The position numbers were made by a program, and so were the translations under genes. Below the pieces are notes generated by a model. That model saw only the letters and a program-made list of their open reading frames with translations. It searched no databases and was not told the origin of the DNA. Positions 1 through 8,569 of a stretch of 64,000 nt of DNA are shown one piece after another. Within the stretch, counting starts at the first letter, position 1, and the number at the start of each line of letters is the position of its first letter. This DNA is from Streptomyces phaeofaciens (lineage in GTDB: Bacteria; Actinomycetota; Actinomycetes; Streptomycetales; Streptomycetaceae), in NCBI RefSeq assembly GCF_014648915.1, contig NZ_BMSA01000006.1, positions 62,001 through 126,000 of the forward strand, in the 5' to 3' direction.

Positions 1-26
1 GCGGGGCCGTGGAGGAGACTGGACCC

Positions 27-440
27 ATGTCCATTCACGAGAACCTTCTCGGGGGCCCGCCCCCGACCCACCTCCCCGACGACCCGGAGCCGCGCGAGCT
101 GCTCGCGAACGGCACGGCGCCCGCCGACGTCGCCGCGAAGTACCCGACGTCCTCGCTGGCCTGGGCCCAGCTGGCCGACGACGCCTTCGAGCGGGGCAGC
201 GTGGTGGAGTCGTACGCGTACGCCCGTACGGGGTACCACCGCGGTCTGGACGCTCTGCGCCGGGGCGGCTGGAAGGGCCACGGTCCGGTGCCGTGGGAGC
301 ACGAGCCGAACCGCGGCTTCCTGCGAGCCCTGCACGCCCTCGCGCGTGCCGCGCAGTCGATCGGCGAGCAGGCCGAGTACGAGCGCTGCTCGCAGTTCCT
401 GAAGGACTCCTCGCCGACGGCCGCGCAGACCCTGGGTTAG
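27..440 (+). CDS. DUF3151 family protein
   Basis: This is a 137-residue soluble protein that matches the actinobacterial DUF3151 family, whose function is not known. The block PTSSLAWAQLADDAFERG (residues 40-57) is the recognisable family core, followed by an Arg/Trp-rich helix region around GWKGHGPVPWEHEPNRGFLRAL. It has no signal peptide or membrane segment. I chose the ATG at 27 over the in-frame GTG at 9 because GGAGGAG at 11-17 is ideally spaced for 27. It reads toward the kynurenine genes, but a hairpin at 457-481 separates them, so it is probably its own transcript. Confidence 0.85.
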   Translation: MSIHENLLGGPPPTHLPDDPEPRELLANGTAPADVAAKYPTSSLAWAQLADDAFERGSVVESYAYARTGYHRGLDALRRGGWKGHGPVPWEHEPNRGFLRALHALARAAQSIGEQAEYERCSQFLKDSSPTAAQTLG

Positions 441-456
441 TCGTTTGCGTCACAGG

Positions 457-481
457 GGCCCGTCCGTGACCCGGGCGGGCC
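457..481 (+). terminator. Hairpin after DUF3151 gene
   Basis: A 10-bp stem (457-466 with 472-481, one G-U pair) encloses a 5-base loop, 17 bases after the DUF3151 stop codon. Streptomyces terminators often lack a U-run, so a terminator is likely but not proven. Confidence 0.5.
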
Positions 482-586
482 TTGCGAGAAGCGGGCCCGA
501 TGCGGAAGATGCGGGTGGGGACCGGGGCCCCCGTGTCGACAATGGCAGGGGCGGACCGCTACCCGGAGCACAATCAGGAGACAGCG

Positions 587-1432
587 ATGTCCCAGCAGGC
601 TCAGCCCCACGAGGCTTCGGAGCCCGAGACCCCGCATCTCGACTTCGCCGGCACCACACCGTACGAGGACTATGTCCGGGCGGACGTCCTCACCCACCTC
701 CAGCACACCCTCTCCGACGACCCCGGAGAGATGGTCTTCCTGGTCACGACCCAGGTCATGGAGCTGTGGTTCACGGTCATCGTCCACGAGTGGGAGACCG
801 CCGCGAAGGCGCTCCGCGAGGACCGGGTGCCCGTCGCGATCGACGCGCTGAAGCGTTCCGTCCGGGAACTGGAGGCCCTGAACGCCTCCTGGCGGCCGCT
901 CGGCCAGCTGACCCCGGCCCAGTTCAACTCGTACCGCAGCGCCCTCGGCGAGGGCTCCGGTTTCCAGTCGGCGATGTACCGGCGCATGGAGTTCCTGCTC
1001 GGCGAGAAGGCCGCGTCCATGCTCGTCCCGCACCGGGGCGCCCCCCGGGTGCACGCCGAGCTGGAGAAGGCCCTGTACGAGCCCAGCCTGTACGACGAGG
1101 TACTGCGGCTGCTCGCCCGGCACGGATCCGTGATCCCCTCGTCCGTCCTGGAACGGGACGTCTCCCGGCGCTACGAGCCGTCGCCCGAGGTCGAGCAGGC
1201 CTGGACGGCCGTCTACTCCGGCGACCCGGACAGCGAGGTCGCCCGGCTCGGCGAGGCGCTGACCGATGTCGCCGAGCTGGTGTGGCGCTGGCGCAACGAC
1301 CACCTCGTGGCCACCCGGCGCGCGATGGGCGCCAAGGCGGGCACCGGCGGCTCCGCCGGCGTCGCCTGGCTGGAGAAGCGCGCGCAGAAGAACGTCTTCC
1401 CCGAGCTGTGGACGGCGAGGTCCTATGTCTGA
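587..1432 (+). CDS. kynA: Tryptophan 2,3-dioxygenase
   Basis: This heme enzyme oxidises L-tryptophan to N-formylkynurenine, the first step of the kynurenine pathway, in the cytoplasm. The 281-residue length fits bacterial family members. Family motifs are visible: YEDYVRADVLTHLQ near the N-terminus, EMVFLVTTQVMELWF, and the C-terminal WRWRNDHLVATRR followed by GTGGSAG. His239 in NDHLV is at the position of the proximal heme ligand, and GTGGS is the substrate-binding loop. ATG 587 was chosen because AGGAG (576-580) precedes it. The stop codon overlaps the start of the kynureninase gene by 8 bases, so the two are translationally coupled. Confidence 0.95.
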   Translation: MSQQAQPHEASEPETPHLDFAGTTPYEDYVRADVLTHLQHTLSDDPGEMVFLVTTQVMELWFTVIVHEWETAAKALREDRVPVAIDALKRSVRELEALNASWRPLGQLTPAQFNSYRSALGEGSGFQSAMYRRMEFLLGEKAASMLVPHRGAPRVHAELEKALYEPSLYDEVLRLLARHGSVIPSSVLERDVSRRYEPSPEVEQAWTAVYSGDPDSEVARLGEALTDVAELVWRWRNDHLVATRRAMGAKAGTGGSAGVAWLEKRAQKNVFPELWTARSYV

Positions 1433-2615
1433 GCTCGCGTTCAAGGCACGGCAGCTGGACGAGGGCGACGCCCTGGCCGCCAAGCGCGCCGAGTTCCTCC
1501 TCGACGACGCCGTCTACCTCGACGGCAACTCGCTGGGCGCGCTGCCCGCCGCCGTCCCCGGCCGCGTCGAGGACGTCGTCCGCCGCCAGTGGGGCGAGCT
1601 GCGCATCCGGTCCTGGAACGAGAGCGGCTGGTGGACGGCGCCCGAGCGCATCGGCGACCGGATCGCCCCGCTGGTGGGTGCCGCGGCCGGTCAGATCGTG
1701 GTGGGCGACTCGACAAGTGTCAACGTTTTCAAGGCACTTGTGGGCGCGGTACGGCTCGTGGACGGGGGCCGTGACGAGATCCTCGTCGACGCGACCACCT
1801 TCCCCAGCGACGGCTACATCGCCGAGTCGGCGGCCCGGATGACCGGGCGTACGGTCCGGCCGGTGACCCCGGCCGAGGTGCCCGCGGCGCTGTCCGACCG
1901 TACGGCGGCCGTGCTGCTCAACCACGTCGACTACCGCACCGGGCGGCTGCACGACCTGCCCGCGCTCACGGCCGCCGCGCACGCGGCGGGCGCCCTCGCC
2001 GTCTGGGACCTCTGCCACAGCGCGGGCGCGCTGCCCGTCGGCCTCGACGAGTACGGGGTGGACCTGGCGGTCGGCTGCACCTACAAGTACCTCAACGGCG
2101 GCCCGGGCTCACCCGCGTACCTGTACGTGCGCGAGGAGTTGCAGGACCGCTTCGACTCCCCGCTGCCCGGCTGGAACTCGCACGCCGAGCCCTTCGGCAT
2201 GCGGCCCGACTACCGGCCGGCCACGGGTGCGCTGCGCGGCCGGGTCGGCACGCCGGACATCCTGTCCATGCTGGCCCTGGAGGCGGCGCTCGACGTCTGG
2301 GACGGCGCGTCCGTCGAGGCGGTGCGCGCCAAGTCCCTCGCGCTGACGGACTTCTTCCTGGAGTGCGTGGCCGCGTACGTCCCCGAGGGCCGTGTCGAGT
2401 CGCTCACCCCGAGGCGGCACGAGGAGCGCGGCAGCCAGGTGGCGCTGCGCTGCCCGGACGCCGGGGACGTCATGGACCGGCTGATCGAACGCGGCGTGGT
2501 CGGGGACTTCCGGTACCCGGACGTCCTGCGGTTCGGATTCACGCCGCTGTACGTCGGGTTCGAGGACGTGGAGCGCGCGGCCCGGGTACTGGGCGAGGTG
2601 CTGGGGGCGCTGTGA
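1425..2615 (+). CDS. kynU: Kynureninase
   Basis: This PLP enzyme cleaves L-kynurenine to anthranilate and alanine. It has 396 residues, and the PLP lysine is Lys221 in TYKYLNGGPGSPAY, which is typical of kynureninase within the class V aminotransferase fold. DLCHSAGALPV and YLDGNSLGALP are further family blocks. The ATG lies inside the last codons of the dioxygenase gene (ATGTCTGA), so expression is tied to kynA. Together with the hydrolase at 2918 it makes a complete tryptophan-to-anthranilate route. A hairpin at 2709-2742 follows. Confidence 0.94.
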   Translation: MSELAFKARQLDEGDALAAKRAEFLLDDAVYLDGNSLGALPAAVPGRVEDVVRRQWGELRIRSWNESGWWTAPERIGDRIAPLVGAAAGQIVVGDSTSVNVFKALVGAVRLVDGGRDEILVDATTFPSDGYIAESAARMTGRTVRPVTPAEVPAALSDRTAAVLLNHVDYRTGRLHDLPALTAAAHAAGALAVWDLCHSAGALPVGLDEYGVDLAVGCTYKYLNGGPGSPAYLYVREELQDRFDSPLPGWNSHAEPFGMRPDYRPATGALRGRVGTPDILSMLALEAALDVWDGASVEAVRAKSLALTDFFLECVAAYVPEGRVESLTPRRHEERGSQVALRCPDAGDVMDRLIERGVVGDFRYPDVLRFGFTPLYVGFEDVERAARVLGEVLGAL

Positions 2616-2633
2616 GGGGCGCCTGCGCGGGTT

Positions 2634-2665
2634 CCGGTGATCCGGTGATCCGGTGATCCGGTCGG
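2634..2665. repeat. 8-bp tandem repeat after kynU
   Basis: CCGGTGAT occurs three times head to tail (2634-2657), followed by a variant, CCGGTCGG. It starts 18 bases after the kynureninase stop. It encodes no protein. Confidence 0.7.
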
Positions 2666-2708
2666 CCGGCTGATCCAGGCGATCTCGTGATCCCGGTGGT
2701 GTGACTCG

Positions 2709-2742
2709 CTCCTCCGTCGCGGTGTGCTCCGCGACGGAGGAG
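2709..2742 (+). terminator. 12-bp perfect stem-loop after kynU
   Basis: CTCCTCCGTCGC (2709-2720) is an exact reverse complement of 2731-2742, with a 10-base loop. It ends about 175 bases before the formamidase start, so it probably terminates or attenuates the kynA-kynU transcript. Confidence 0.65.
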
Positions 2743-2917
2743 TCCGGGGGCGGCCCGAGTCGACATATCGGCAGAACCGTTTACCCCTCACCGAGCGTGA
2801 CATCCGCATGTCCGCCCACGTCACGGGCCTGATAGCGTCCCGGCCAGCGGCCGAATTCTCACCTGGTCCGCCACCCCCTTCCCGTCCAAATCCGTTCAGT
2901 CGCTGAGAGGTTGGAGC

Positions 2918-3790
2918 ATGCCGGACGACGTCGTCGCTGCCCGGGCCACCGCCGAGGAGGAATCGGCCTTCTCGCACCCGCCCGTCGACCCCGACGCCAC
3001 CACCCCGTACGGCGACCACCCCGACCAGGTGATCGACTTCTACGCCCCGAAGGCGGAGACCGGTCCGGGCGGTTCCGCGCCGCTCGTCGTCGTCCTGCAC
3101 GGAGGCGCGTGGCGGGCGCCGCACGACCGACGGCACGTCACCCCGTTCGCGGACTACCTGGCCCGGCGCGGGTTCGCCGTGGCCAACGTGGAGTACCGGC
3201 GCGGGCCGGCGGACGGCGCCCCCGCGGTCGCCGGACGCTGGCCGGACACCTTCGACGACGTCGCCGCCGCGCTCGACGCGCTCCCCTCGCTGGTGCGGGA
3301 GGCGCTGCCGCAGGCCGACGCCCGGCGCACGGTCCTCACCGGCCACTCGGCGGGCGGCCACCTCGCGCTGTGGGCGGCGGCCCGGCATGTGCTGCCCGTC
3401 GGCGCGCCCTGGCGTACCCCGGGACCCGTGCCGCTGCGGGGCGTGGTCGCCCTCGCCCCGATCGCCGACTTCGCGGTCGCGGAGAAGCTGGACGTGTGCG
3501 GCGGAGCGGTACGGCAACTCCTTGGCGGTGAAGGGGACTTCGAGGAGCGGCAGCCGTACGCCGACCCCGCGCTCCTGCTGCCGACCGGCATCGCCACCAC
3601 CCTGGTCCAGGGTCGCACGGACCTCGTCGTGCCGCAGGCGGTCGCCGAGGCGTACGCGGACGCTGCGGCGAAGGCCGGGGAGGTGGTGGGGCTGACGCTC
3701 CTGGAGGACGTCGGGCACTTCCCGCTGATCGATCCGGCGGCGGACGCGTGCGCGGTGGTGGCGGAGGAGATCGCGCAGCTGGCGTGGTGA
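2918..3790 (+). CDS. Alpha/beta hydrolase, probable kynurenine formamidase
   Basis: This 290-residue serine hydrolase has the oxyanion motif HGGAW (residues 61-65) and nucleophile elbow GHSAGG (Ser144). A late Asp (TDLVVPQ) and His (DVGHFPL) fit the catalytic triad. HGGxW is found in arylformamidases of the AFMID type, which hydrolyse N-formylkynurenine to kynurenine. The gene follows tryptophan dioxygenase and kynureninase and fills the missing middle step. The function is therefore inferred from motif plus context; a general esterase is the alternative. The ATG is preceded by a GAGAGG-type ribosome site. Confidence 0.8.
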   Translation: MPDDVVAARATAEEESAFSHPPVDPDATTPYGDHPDQVIDFYAPKAETGPGGSAPLVVVLHGGAWRAPHDRRHVTPFADYLARRGFAVANVEYRRGPADGAPAVAGRWPDTFDDVAAALDALPSLVREALPQADARRTVLTGHSAGGHLALWAAARHVLPVGAPWRTPGPVPLRGVVALAPIADFAVAEKLDVCGGAVRQLLGGEGDFEERQPYADPALLLPTGIATTLVQGRTDLVVPQAVAEAYADAAAKAGEVVGLTLLEDVGHFPLIDPAADACAVVAEEIAQLAW

Positions 3791-3816
3791 CGGCCCCGGG
3801 CTCGCCGCACTTTCGT

Positions 3817-3891
3817 TTGTCGGAGCCCGGGTTGTCGCACCACCGGTCGTCGGACCCCTGGTTGTCGTACCCCTGGTTGTCGTACCCGTAA
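3817..3891. repeat. Five 15-bp tandem repeats
   Basis: Five units of exactly 15 bases run head to tail (3817, 3832, 3847, 3862, 3877), with a consensus close to TTGTCGTACCCCTGG. The array lies between the hydrolase stop (3790) and the next gene (4008). It is probably a non-coding minisatellite. Confidence 0.85.
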
Positions 3892-4007
3892 TACCTGAGA
3901 ACTACGTCGGAGAAGAGCTCCGTGGTGGGACGCGGGCGACGAGTGTCGATCCGTAACTTCCGTGTCAGGCAGGCCCGATGGGCGGGCACCGGCGGGGGAG
4001 GGGCGGG

Positions 4008-5054
4008 ATGGCGACGGTCGACGGGGGGCGTCCGCGGGGGCGGAGCGGCGAGAGGCCGCGTGCCGAGGGGGCAACGGATCGCGGGCGCGGCACGTTCCGG
4101 CGGGGCCGCTGGGTGCGGTTCCTTCTGGCGGTGTTCGTCACCGCCGCCGTGGTCGTCCCGCTCACCGCGGCGGTCCGGCCCGCCGTCCCGGCCCCGGAAC
4201 CCGCCACCCTCGCCCCGCTGACGGCGGCCACGCTGGAGGAGGCGTACACCGCCAACCGGGCCAACGCCGCCCTGGCTTCCCGGATGGCGGCCGCCCACGG
4301 CGACCGGCACCGCGCGGCCTCCGACCGGGCGCTGGCCGCCCCCTCCCGCAGACTGCTCGCCTTCGACGGCCGTGGCGCCGGCCGTGCCGCGGAGGTGTTC
4401 GGGGACCTCGCCCACGCCGACCGTACGGCCGTCCTCGTGCCCGGCTCGGACACCTCGCTGGACACCTACGAGCGCTTCCACCGGGCCGCCGCCGCACTGC
4501 ACCACCGGCTCACCGCGAAGGCCCCGCCCGGCACGCGGACCGCCGTGGTCGCCTGGCTCGGCTACACCACACCGGGCACGGTCAGCGCCACCGCGGTCAC
4601 CCCGGCCCGCGCCGAGGAGGCCGCCCCCGAACTGCGCGCGTTCCTGCGCGAGCTGCGTACCGTCAGCGGGCCGAAGGCCCACGTCACTCTCCTGTGCCAC
4701 TCGTACGGCTCGGTCGTCTGCGGCCGTGCGGCGCCCCGGCTGGACGTGTCCGACATCGTCCTGCTCGGCAGCCCCGGCACGGGCGTGGACACGGCGGCGG
4801 ACCTGCGCGCCCGTGCGCGGATCTGGGCGGCCCGTGGCGGCGACGACTGGGTGGGAAGCGTCCCGCACGTCAGCGCCGACCTGTTCGGCACGACCGTCGG
4901 CTTCGGCACCGACCCGGTGTCCCCGTCCTTCGGGGCCCGCGTCTTCACCGCCGGCCCCGGCGGCCACAGCGACTACTTCACCCCGGGCTCGGTCTCCCTG
5001 GCCAACCTCACCCGGATCGTCCTCGGCGAGACCACGGAGGTGACCCGTGCCTGA
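4008..5054 (+). CDS. DUF1023-type alpha/beta hydrolase, membrane-anchored
   Basis: This 348-residue protein has an Arg-rich N-terminus and one hydrophobic segment (FLLAVFVTAAVVVPLTAAV, about residues 37-55), which is either an anchor or an uncleaved signal. The outward-facing part resembles the DUF1023 alpha/beta-hydrolase family, with nucleophile elbow CHSYGS, an Asp-containing VLVPGSDTS strand, and a C-terminal GGHSDYF likely to hold the catalytic His. The substrate is unknown. ATG 4008 follows a GGGGGAGGGG ribosome site. Its stop overlaps the following acyltransferase by 8 bases, which suggests joint work on an envelope or secreted substrate. Confidence 0.8.
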   Translation: MATVDGGRPRGRSGERPRAEGATDRGRGTFRRGRWVRFLLAVFVTAAVVVPLTAAVRPAVPAPEPATLAPLTAATLEEAYTANRANAALASRMAAAHGDRHRAASDRALAAPSRRLLAFDGRGAGRAAEVFGDLAHADRTAVLVPGSDTSLDTYERFHRAAAALHHRLTAKAPPGTRTAVVAWLGYTTPGTVSATAVTPARAEEAAPELRAFLRELRTVSGPKAHVTLLCHSYGSVVCGRAAPRLDVSDIVLLGSPGTGVDTAADLRARARIWAARGGDDWVGSVPHVSADLFGTTVGFGTDPVSPSFGARVFTAGPGGHSDYFTPGSVSLANLTRIVLGETTEVTRA

Positions 5055-6366
5055 GACGACACGGACACGGCGGGCCCCGGAGCACGAAGGCCGGGGCGCG
5101 GCTCAGGAACGGCGGGCCCCGGCCCGCGAACGGCGGCTCGTGGCGGGCGTACGGCGGGCGGCCGCCCGGATCGACGCCGCCACACCCCCGGAGCGGGACC
5201 GCGCCGTCGACGCCCTGCGCGCTCTGGCGATCCTCGGGGTCGTCCTGGGGCACTGGCTGGTGACCGCGCTCGTCGCGGACGGCGGCACGCTGCGCACCGC
5301 CAGTCCCCTGGGGGAGATGCCCCGGCTCGCCCCGGTGTCCTGGATGTTCCAGACGCTGGCGGTGTTCTTCATGGTGGGCGGCCATGTGGCGACCCGCAGC
5401 CTCGCCTCGGCCCGCGCCCGGGCCGGAGCCCGGGGCACGTCCCTGCCCCCCGGCGTCTACGGCAGCTGGCTGTGGGCCCGGCTGAAGCGGCTGTTCACAC
5501 CGGTGCTCGCCGTGTCGGCCGTGTGGTCGGTCGCCGCGGCCGGGCTGCTGCTCGGCGGCGCGTCCTTCGTCACCGTGCACACCGTGGTCAAACTGGCGCT
5601 GTCCCCGCTCTGGTTCCTGCTGGTGTTCGCGGCGCTGACGGCGGCGACTCCGCTGCTGGCCCGGCTCAACCCGCTGTGGCCGCTGGCCGTCGTCCTCCAT
5701 GTGGACCTGGTGCGCTTCGGCCTGGGCGGCGGCCCCTCCTGGCTCGGCTGGGTGAACGTGGCGGCGGGCTGGACGGTCCCGTACACCCTGGGCGCGGCCT
5801 GGACGCGGGGCGAGCTGGAGCGGCCGCGCGCGGGCTGGATCCTGCTGCTCGGCGGTACGGCGAGCACGGCGGCGCTCATCGGCTGGGCCGGCTACCCGGC
5901 GTCGATGGTGGGTGTGCCCGGCGCGGCGGTCTCCAACCTCGACCCGCCGACGCTGGCCGCCGTCACCTTCGGTCTCGCCCAGTGCGGGCTGGCCCTGCTG
6001 CTGCGCGACCGGCTGCGCCGCGCCCTGCGCCGTCCGACGGCCTGGGCGGTCGTGGCCCTGGTGAACCTCTCCGCGATGACGGTGTTCCTCTGGCACCAGA
6101 CGGCCCTCATGGCGACCACCGCCACGGGCCTCCTCGCGGGCCGTCTGCCCGGCCTGCACACGGTCCCCGACGGACCGGACTGGGTCGCGGCCCGGCTGCT
6201 CTGGCTGCCGGTGTTCGCGCTGGTGCTGACGGTGTGCCGGGCGGCGTTCCACGGCTTCGAGAGCGGTGGCGGACGGCGCGCCCCGCGCCGCGCGGGCCGG
6301 TCCCGTGTGGTGCGGGCCGGCGGCCGGACGGAATCGGCTCAGCCGCGGGAGTCGCGGCGTGTCTAG
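5047..6366 (+). CDS. Acyltransferase-3 family membrane protein
   Basis: This 439-residue polytopic protein has the acyltransferase-3 fold. After a 50-residue charged N-terminus comes RAVDALRALAILGVVLGHW, the family's first membrane helix with its catalytic His. About ten hydrophobic segments follow, including FFMVGGHVATRS and the late WHQTALMATT. Such enzymes O-acylate surface polysaccharides, lipids or secreted metabolites. The GTG start overlaps the upstream hydrolase stop (GTGCCTGA). The C-terminus ends in a basic cytoplasmic tail. The acyl acceptor cannot be told from sequence. Confidence 0.88.
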   Translation: MPETTRTRRAPEHEGRGAAQERRAPARERRLVAGVRRAAARIDAATPPERDRAVDALRALAILGVVLGHWLVTALVADGGTLRTASPLGEMPRLAPVSWMFQTLAVFFMVGGHVATRSLASARARAGARGTSLPPGVYGSWLWARLKRLFTPVLAVSAVWSVAAAGLLLGGASFVTVHTVVKLALSPLWFLLVFAALTAATPLLARLNPLWPLAVVLHVDLVRFGLGGGPSWLGWVNVAAGWTVPYTLGAAWTRGELERPRAGWILLLGGTASTAALIGWAGYPASMVGVPGAAVSNLDPPTLAAVTFGLAQCGLALLLRDRLRRALRRPTAWAVVALVNLSAMTVFLWHQTALMATTATGLLAGRLPGLHTVPDGPDWVAARLLWLPVFALVLTVCRAAFHGFESGGGRRAPRRAGRSRVVRAGGRTESAQPRESRRV

Positions 6367-6376
6367 GGTGGGGCGG

Positions 6377-7783
6377 ATGACGAACGGGGCGGAGAGACGG
6401 CTCACCGGGATGGAGCGGTGGGTGGTCGGCGGCATGCGCGTCCTGCGCGACGACCTGTGGACGACCCGGCCGGATCCCCTGCCGGCGTCGGTGTGGCTGC
6501 GCTGGCTGCCGCACGGCCTGGTGATCCTGGTAGGCGTCGGAACCACGCTGGCCGGAGTGGCCCAGATCGCCGAGGGCTACCAGCAGGGCGCGACCTACGG
6601 TTTCGTCTGCTCCGCGGTGCAGGGCGTCGCGGTGGTGCTGGCGCTGTGGCGGCCGGTACCGGCGTGGTGGCTGTCGACGACCGTCACGGTCGTGGTGGCC
6701 ATGGGCGCCCGCTCCCAGCTGATCTCCGGCCAGGCCTCGGACGGCACCGGCTGGCCCTGGGGCCCGCCCGCCCTGGTCGCCGAGGCCATGGTGCTGCTCC
6801 TGCTGGCCCTGCGCGTGCCCACCCGGGCCTCGGCGGCGGCCCTCGGCCTGACGGCATTCCTCACCTATGTCGTCCAGGGGCTGATCGGGGCCGCGAACTA
6901 CGGGCCGACCGGCACCGTCGCGGTGACCGTGTTCGCGGTCGTGGTCCTCATCGGCACCGCCCTGCGCGGTCGCCGCGAGGCCCGCAACCAGCTCGTCGAG
7001 CAGGCCGGCATCACCGCCGAGGAGCGGGCCCGCCGCACCCTGCTGGAGGAGCGCAACCGCATCGCGCGCGAACTGCACGACGTGGTCGCCCACCACATGT
7101 CGGTGATCTCCATCCAGGCGCAGGTCGCTCCGCACCTGGTGGAGAACCCGTCCGAGGAACTGAAGGACAACCTCGCCGGGATCCGGCAGAACGCCCTGGA
7201 GGCGCTCGCCGAACTGCGCCGGGTGCTCGGCGTGCTCCGCTCGGAGAACCCCGAGGACCCCTACGGCCTCGGCGCGGCCGGCACCGGCTCCGCCCCGGAC
7301 ACCCCGCAGCCCACCCTCGACCGGCTCGACGCCCTGCTGGAGAACACCCGCGCCGCCGGGCTGGACATCACGGCGGTGATCAGCGGCGAGGCGCCCGCGT
7401 ACCCGCCGGGCGTGCAGCTGTCGGCCTACCGGATCGTGCAGGAGGCGCTGAGCAACGCCCTGCGGCACGCGCCGGGTTCCCATGTGCGGGTAACGGTCGG
7501 CCATGACGTCGAGGGCCTGCGGCTGGAGATCCTCAACTCCCGGCCGAGCGGCCCGGTGCGGCCTTCCCCCGGCGTGGGGCACGGCCTGCTCGGCATGCGG
7601 GAACGGGCGATGATGCTGGGCGGACACGTCATGGCCCACCCGACGCTGCACGGCGGGTTCCTGGTCTCGGCGTTCCTCCCGAAGGACGGTGTCCGAGCGC
7701 CCGGGAGAGACCGGGGAACCCCGGAGGGCCTGGAGCTGATCTTTCCGGACGACCCGCCCCCGACAGGAGAAGAGAAGCGATGA
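6377..7783 (+). CDS. NarL-type sensor histidine kinase (first of two paralogues)
   Basis: This 468-residue kinase has an N-terminal membrane domain of about five helices (residues 45-200), a coiled linker, a HisKA_3 dimerisation helix with phosphorylated His234 (RELHDVVAHHMSV), and a HATPase_c domain (SAYRIVQEALSNALRHAP, then GVGHGLLGMRER). The sensor region has no large extracytoplasmic loop, so it probably senses a membrane signal. The stop overlaps the partner regulator start (ATGA). A close paralogue lies at 8570. ATG 6377 follows GGGGCGG. Confidence 0.92.
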   Translation: MTNGAERRLTGMERWVVGGMRVLRDDLWTTRPDPLPASVWLRWLPHGLVILVGVGTTLAGVAQIAEGYQQGATYGFVCSAVQGVAVVLALWRPVPAWWLSTTVTVVVAMGARSQLISGQASDGTGWPWGPPALVAEAMVLLLLALRVPTRASAAALGLTAFLTYVVQGLIGAANYGPTGTVAVTVFAVVVLIGTALRGRREARNQLVEQAGITAEERARRTLLEERNRIARELHDVVAHHMSVISIQAQVAPHLVENPSEELKDNLAGIRQNALEALAELRRVLGVLRSENPEDPYGLGAAGTGSAPDTPQPTLDRLDALLENTRAAGLDITAVISGEAPAYPPGVQLSAYRIVQEALSNALRHAPGSHVRVTVGHDVEGLRLEILNSRPSGPVRPSPGVGHGLLGMRERAMMLGGHVMAHPTLHGGFLVSAFLPKDGVRAPGRDRGTPEGLELIFPDDPPPTGEEKR

Positions 7784-8457
7784 CGAGCGGCGCCACCATC
7801 CGCGTACTGATCGCCGACGACCAGCAGATGGTCCGGCAGGGCTTCACCGTGCTGCTCAACGCCCACCCGGGCATCGAGGTGATCGGGCAGGCGGTGGACG
7901 GCCTGGACGCCGTCGCCCAGGTCGCCGAACTCACGCCGGACGTCGTCCTGATGGACATCCGGATGCCCGAGCTGGGCGGCATCGAGGCCACCCACCGCAT
8001 CACCCTCGCGCACCCCCACATCAAGGTCCTGGTGCTCACCACCTTCGACCTGGACGAGTACGTGTACGAGGCGCTGCGCGCCGGGGCGTCCGGGTTCCTG
8101 CTGAAGGACGCGTCCGCGGACCAGCTCGCCGAGGCGGTCCGGGTGGTGGCGGCCGGCGACGCGCTGCTCGCGCCCGGCATCACCCGCAAGCTGATCGCCG
8201 AGTTCTCCCGGCTCAACGGCACCCCGCGGCCGCCGCTGAAGGCGCGCGTCGGCGATCTCACGGAGCGCGAGACGGAGGTGCTCACACTGATCGCGCAGGG
8301 CCTGTCCAACGCGGAGATCGCCCGGCACCTCGTCGTCGCCGAGCAGACCGTGAAGACGCATGTGGGCCGCATCCTGGTGAAGCTGGGCCTGCGGGACCGC
8401 ACCCAGGCGGCGGTGTTCGCGTACGAGTCGGGGCTGGTGAGACCCTCGGGGTACTGA
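7780..8457 (+). CDS. NarL/LuxR-family response regulator
   Basis: This 225-residue regulator has a receiver domain (residues 5-120, phospho-acceptor Asp59 in LMDIRMPE, acidic pocket IADDQQ, switch Thr in LTTFD, Lys in FLLKDAS) and a C-terminal LuxR helix-turn-helix (LTERETEVLTLIAQGLSNAEIARHL). It is the cognate partner of the kinase with which it overlaps by 4 bases. It is very similar to the regulator at 9916, so cross-talk is possible. Targets are unknown. Confidence 0.92.
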   Translation: MTSGATIRVLIADDQQMVRQGFTVLLNAHPGIEVIGQAVDGLDAVAQVAELTPDVVLMDIRMPELGGIEATHRITLAHPHIKVLVLTTFDLDEYVYEALRAGASGFLLKDASADQLAEAVRVVAAGDALLAPGITRKLIAEFSRLNGTPRPPLKARVGDLTERETEVLTLIAQGLSNAEIARHLVVAEQTVKTHVGRILVKLGLRDRTQAAVFAYESGLVRPSGY

Positions 8458-8569
8458 GCGGCGGGCTCCTGGGGACGTCCCGTCGGACCCGTAGTACTTG
8501 AGTCGGATGCGCCGGAACCCCTCTCACTGGTGACGACCGCGACCCTGTGCCCCACCTACCGTTTTCACC

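Larger units (their letters stand above)
2616..2917. other. Intergenic region kynU to formamidase
   Basis: About 300 bases without a gene. They hold an 8-bp tandem repeat (2634-2665), a strong inverted repeat (2709-2742), and about 170 bases before the hydrolase start. The last part may carry a separate promoter; I could not pick out clear -35/-10 boxes. Confidence 0.6.

Noticed and set aside
2210..3718. 502-codon minus-strand frame opposite kynU and the hydrolase
   Set aside because: The pseudo-repetitive translation (SPDHRITGT-like) comes from the 8-bp tandem repeat; no domains.
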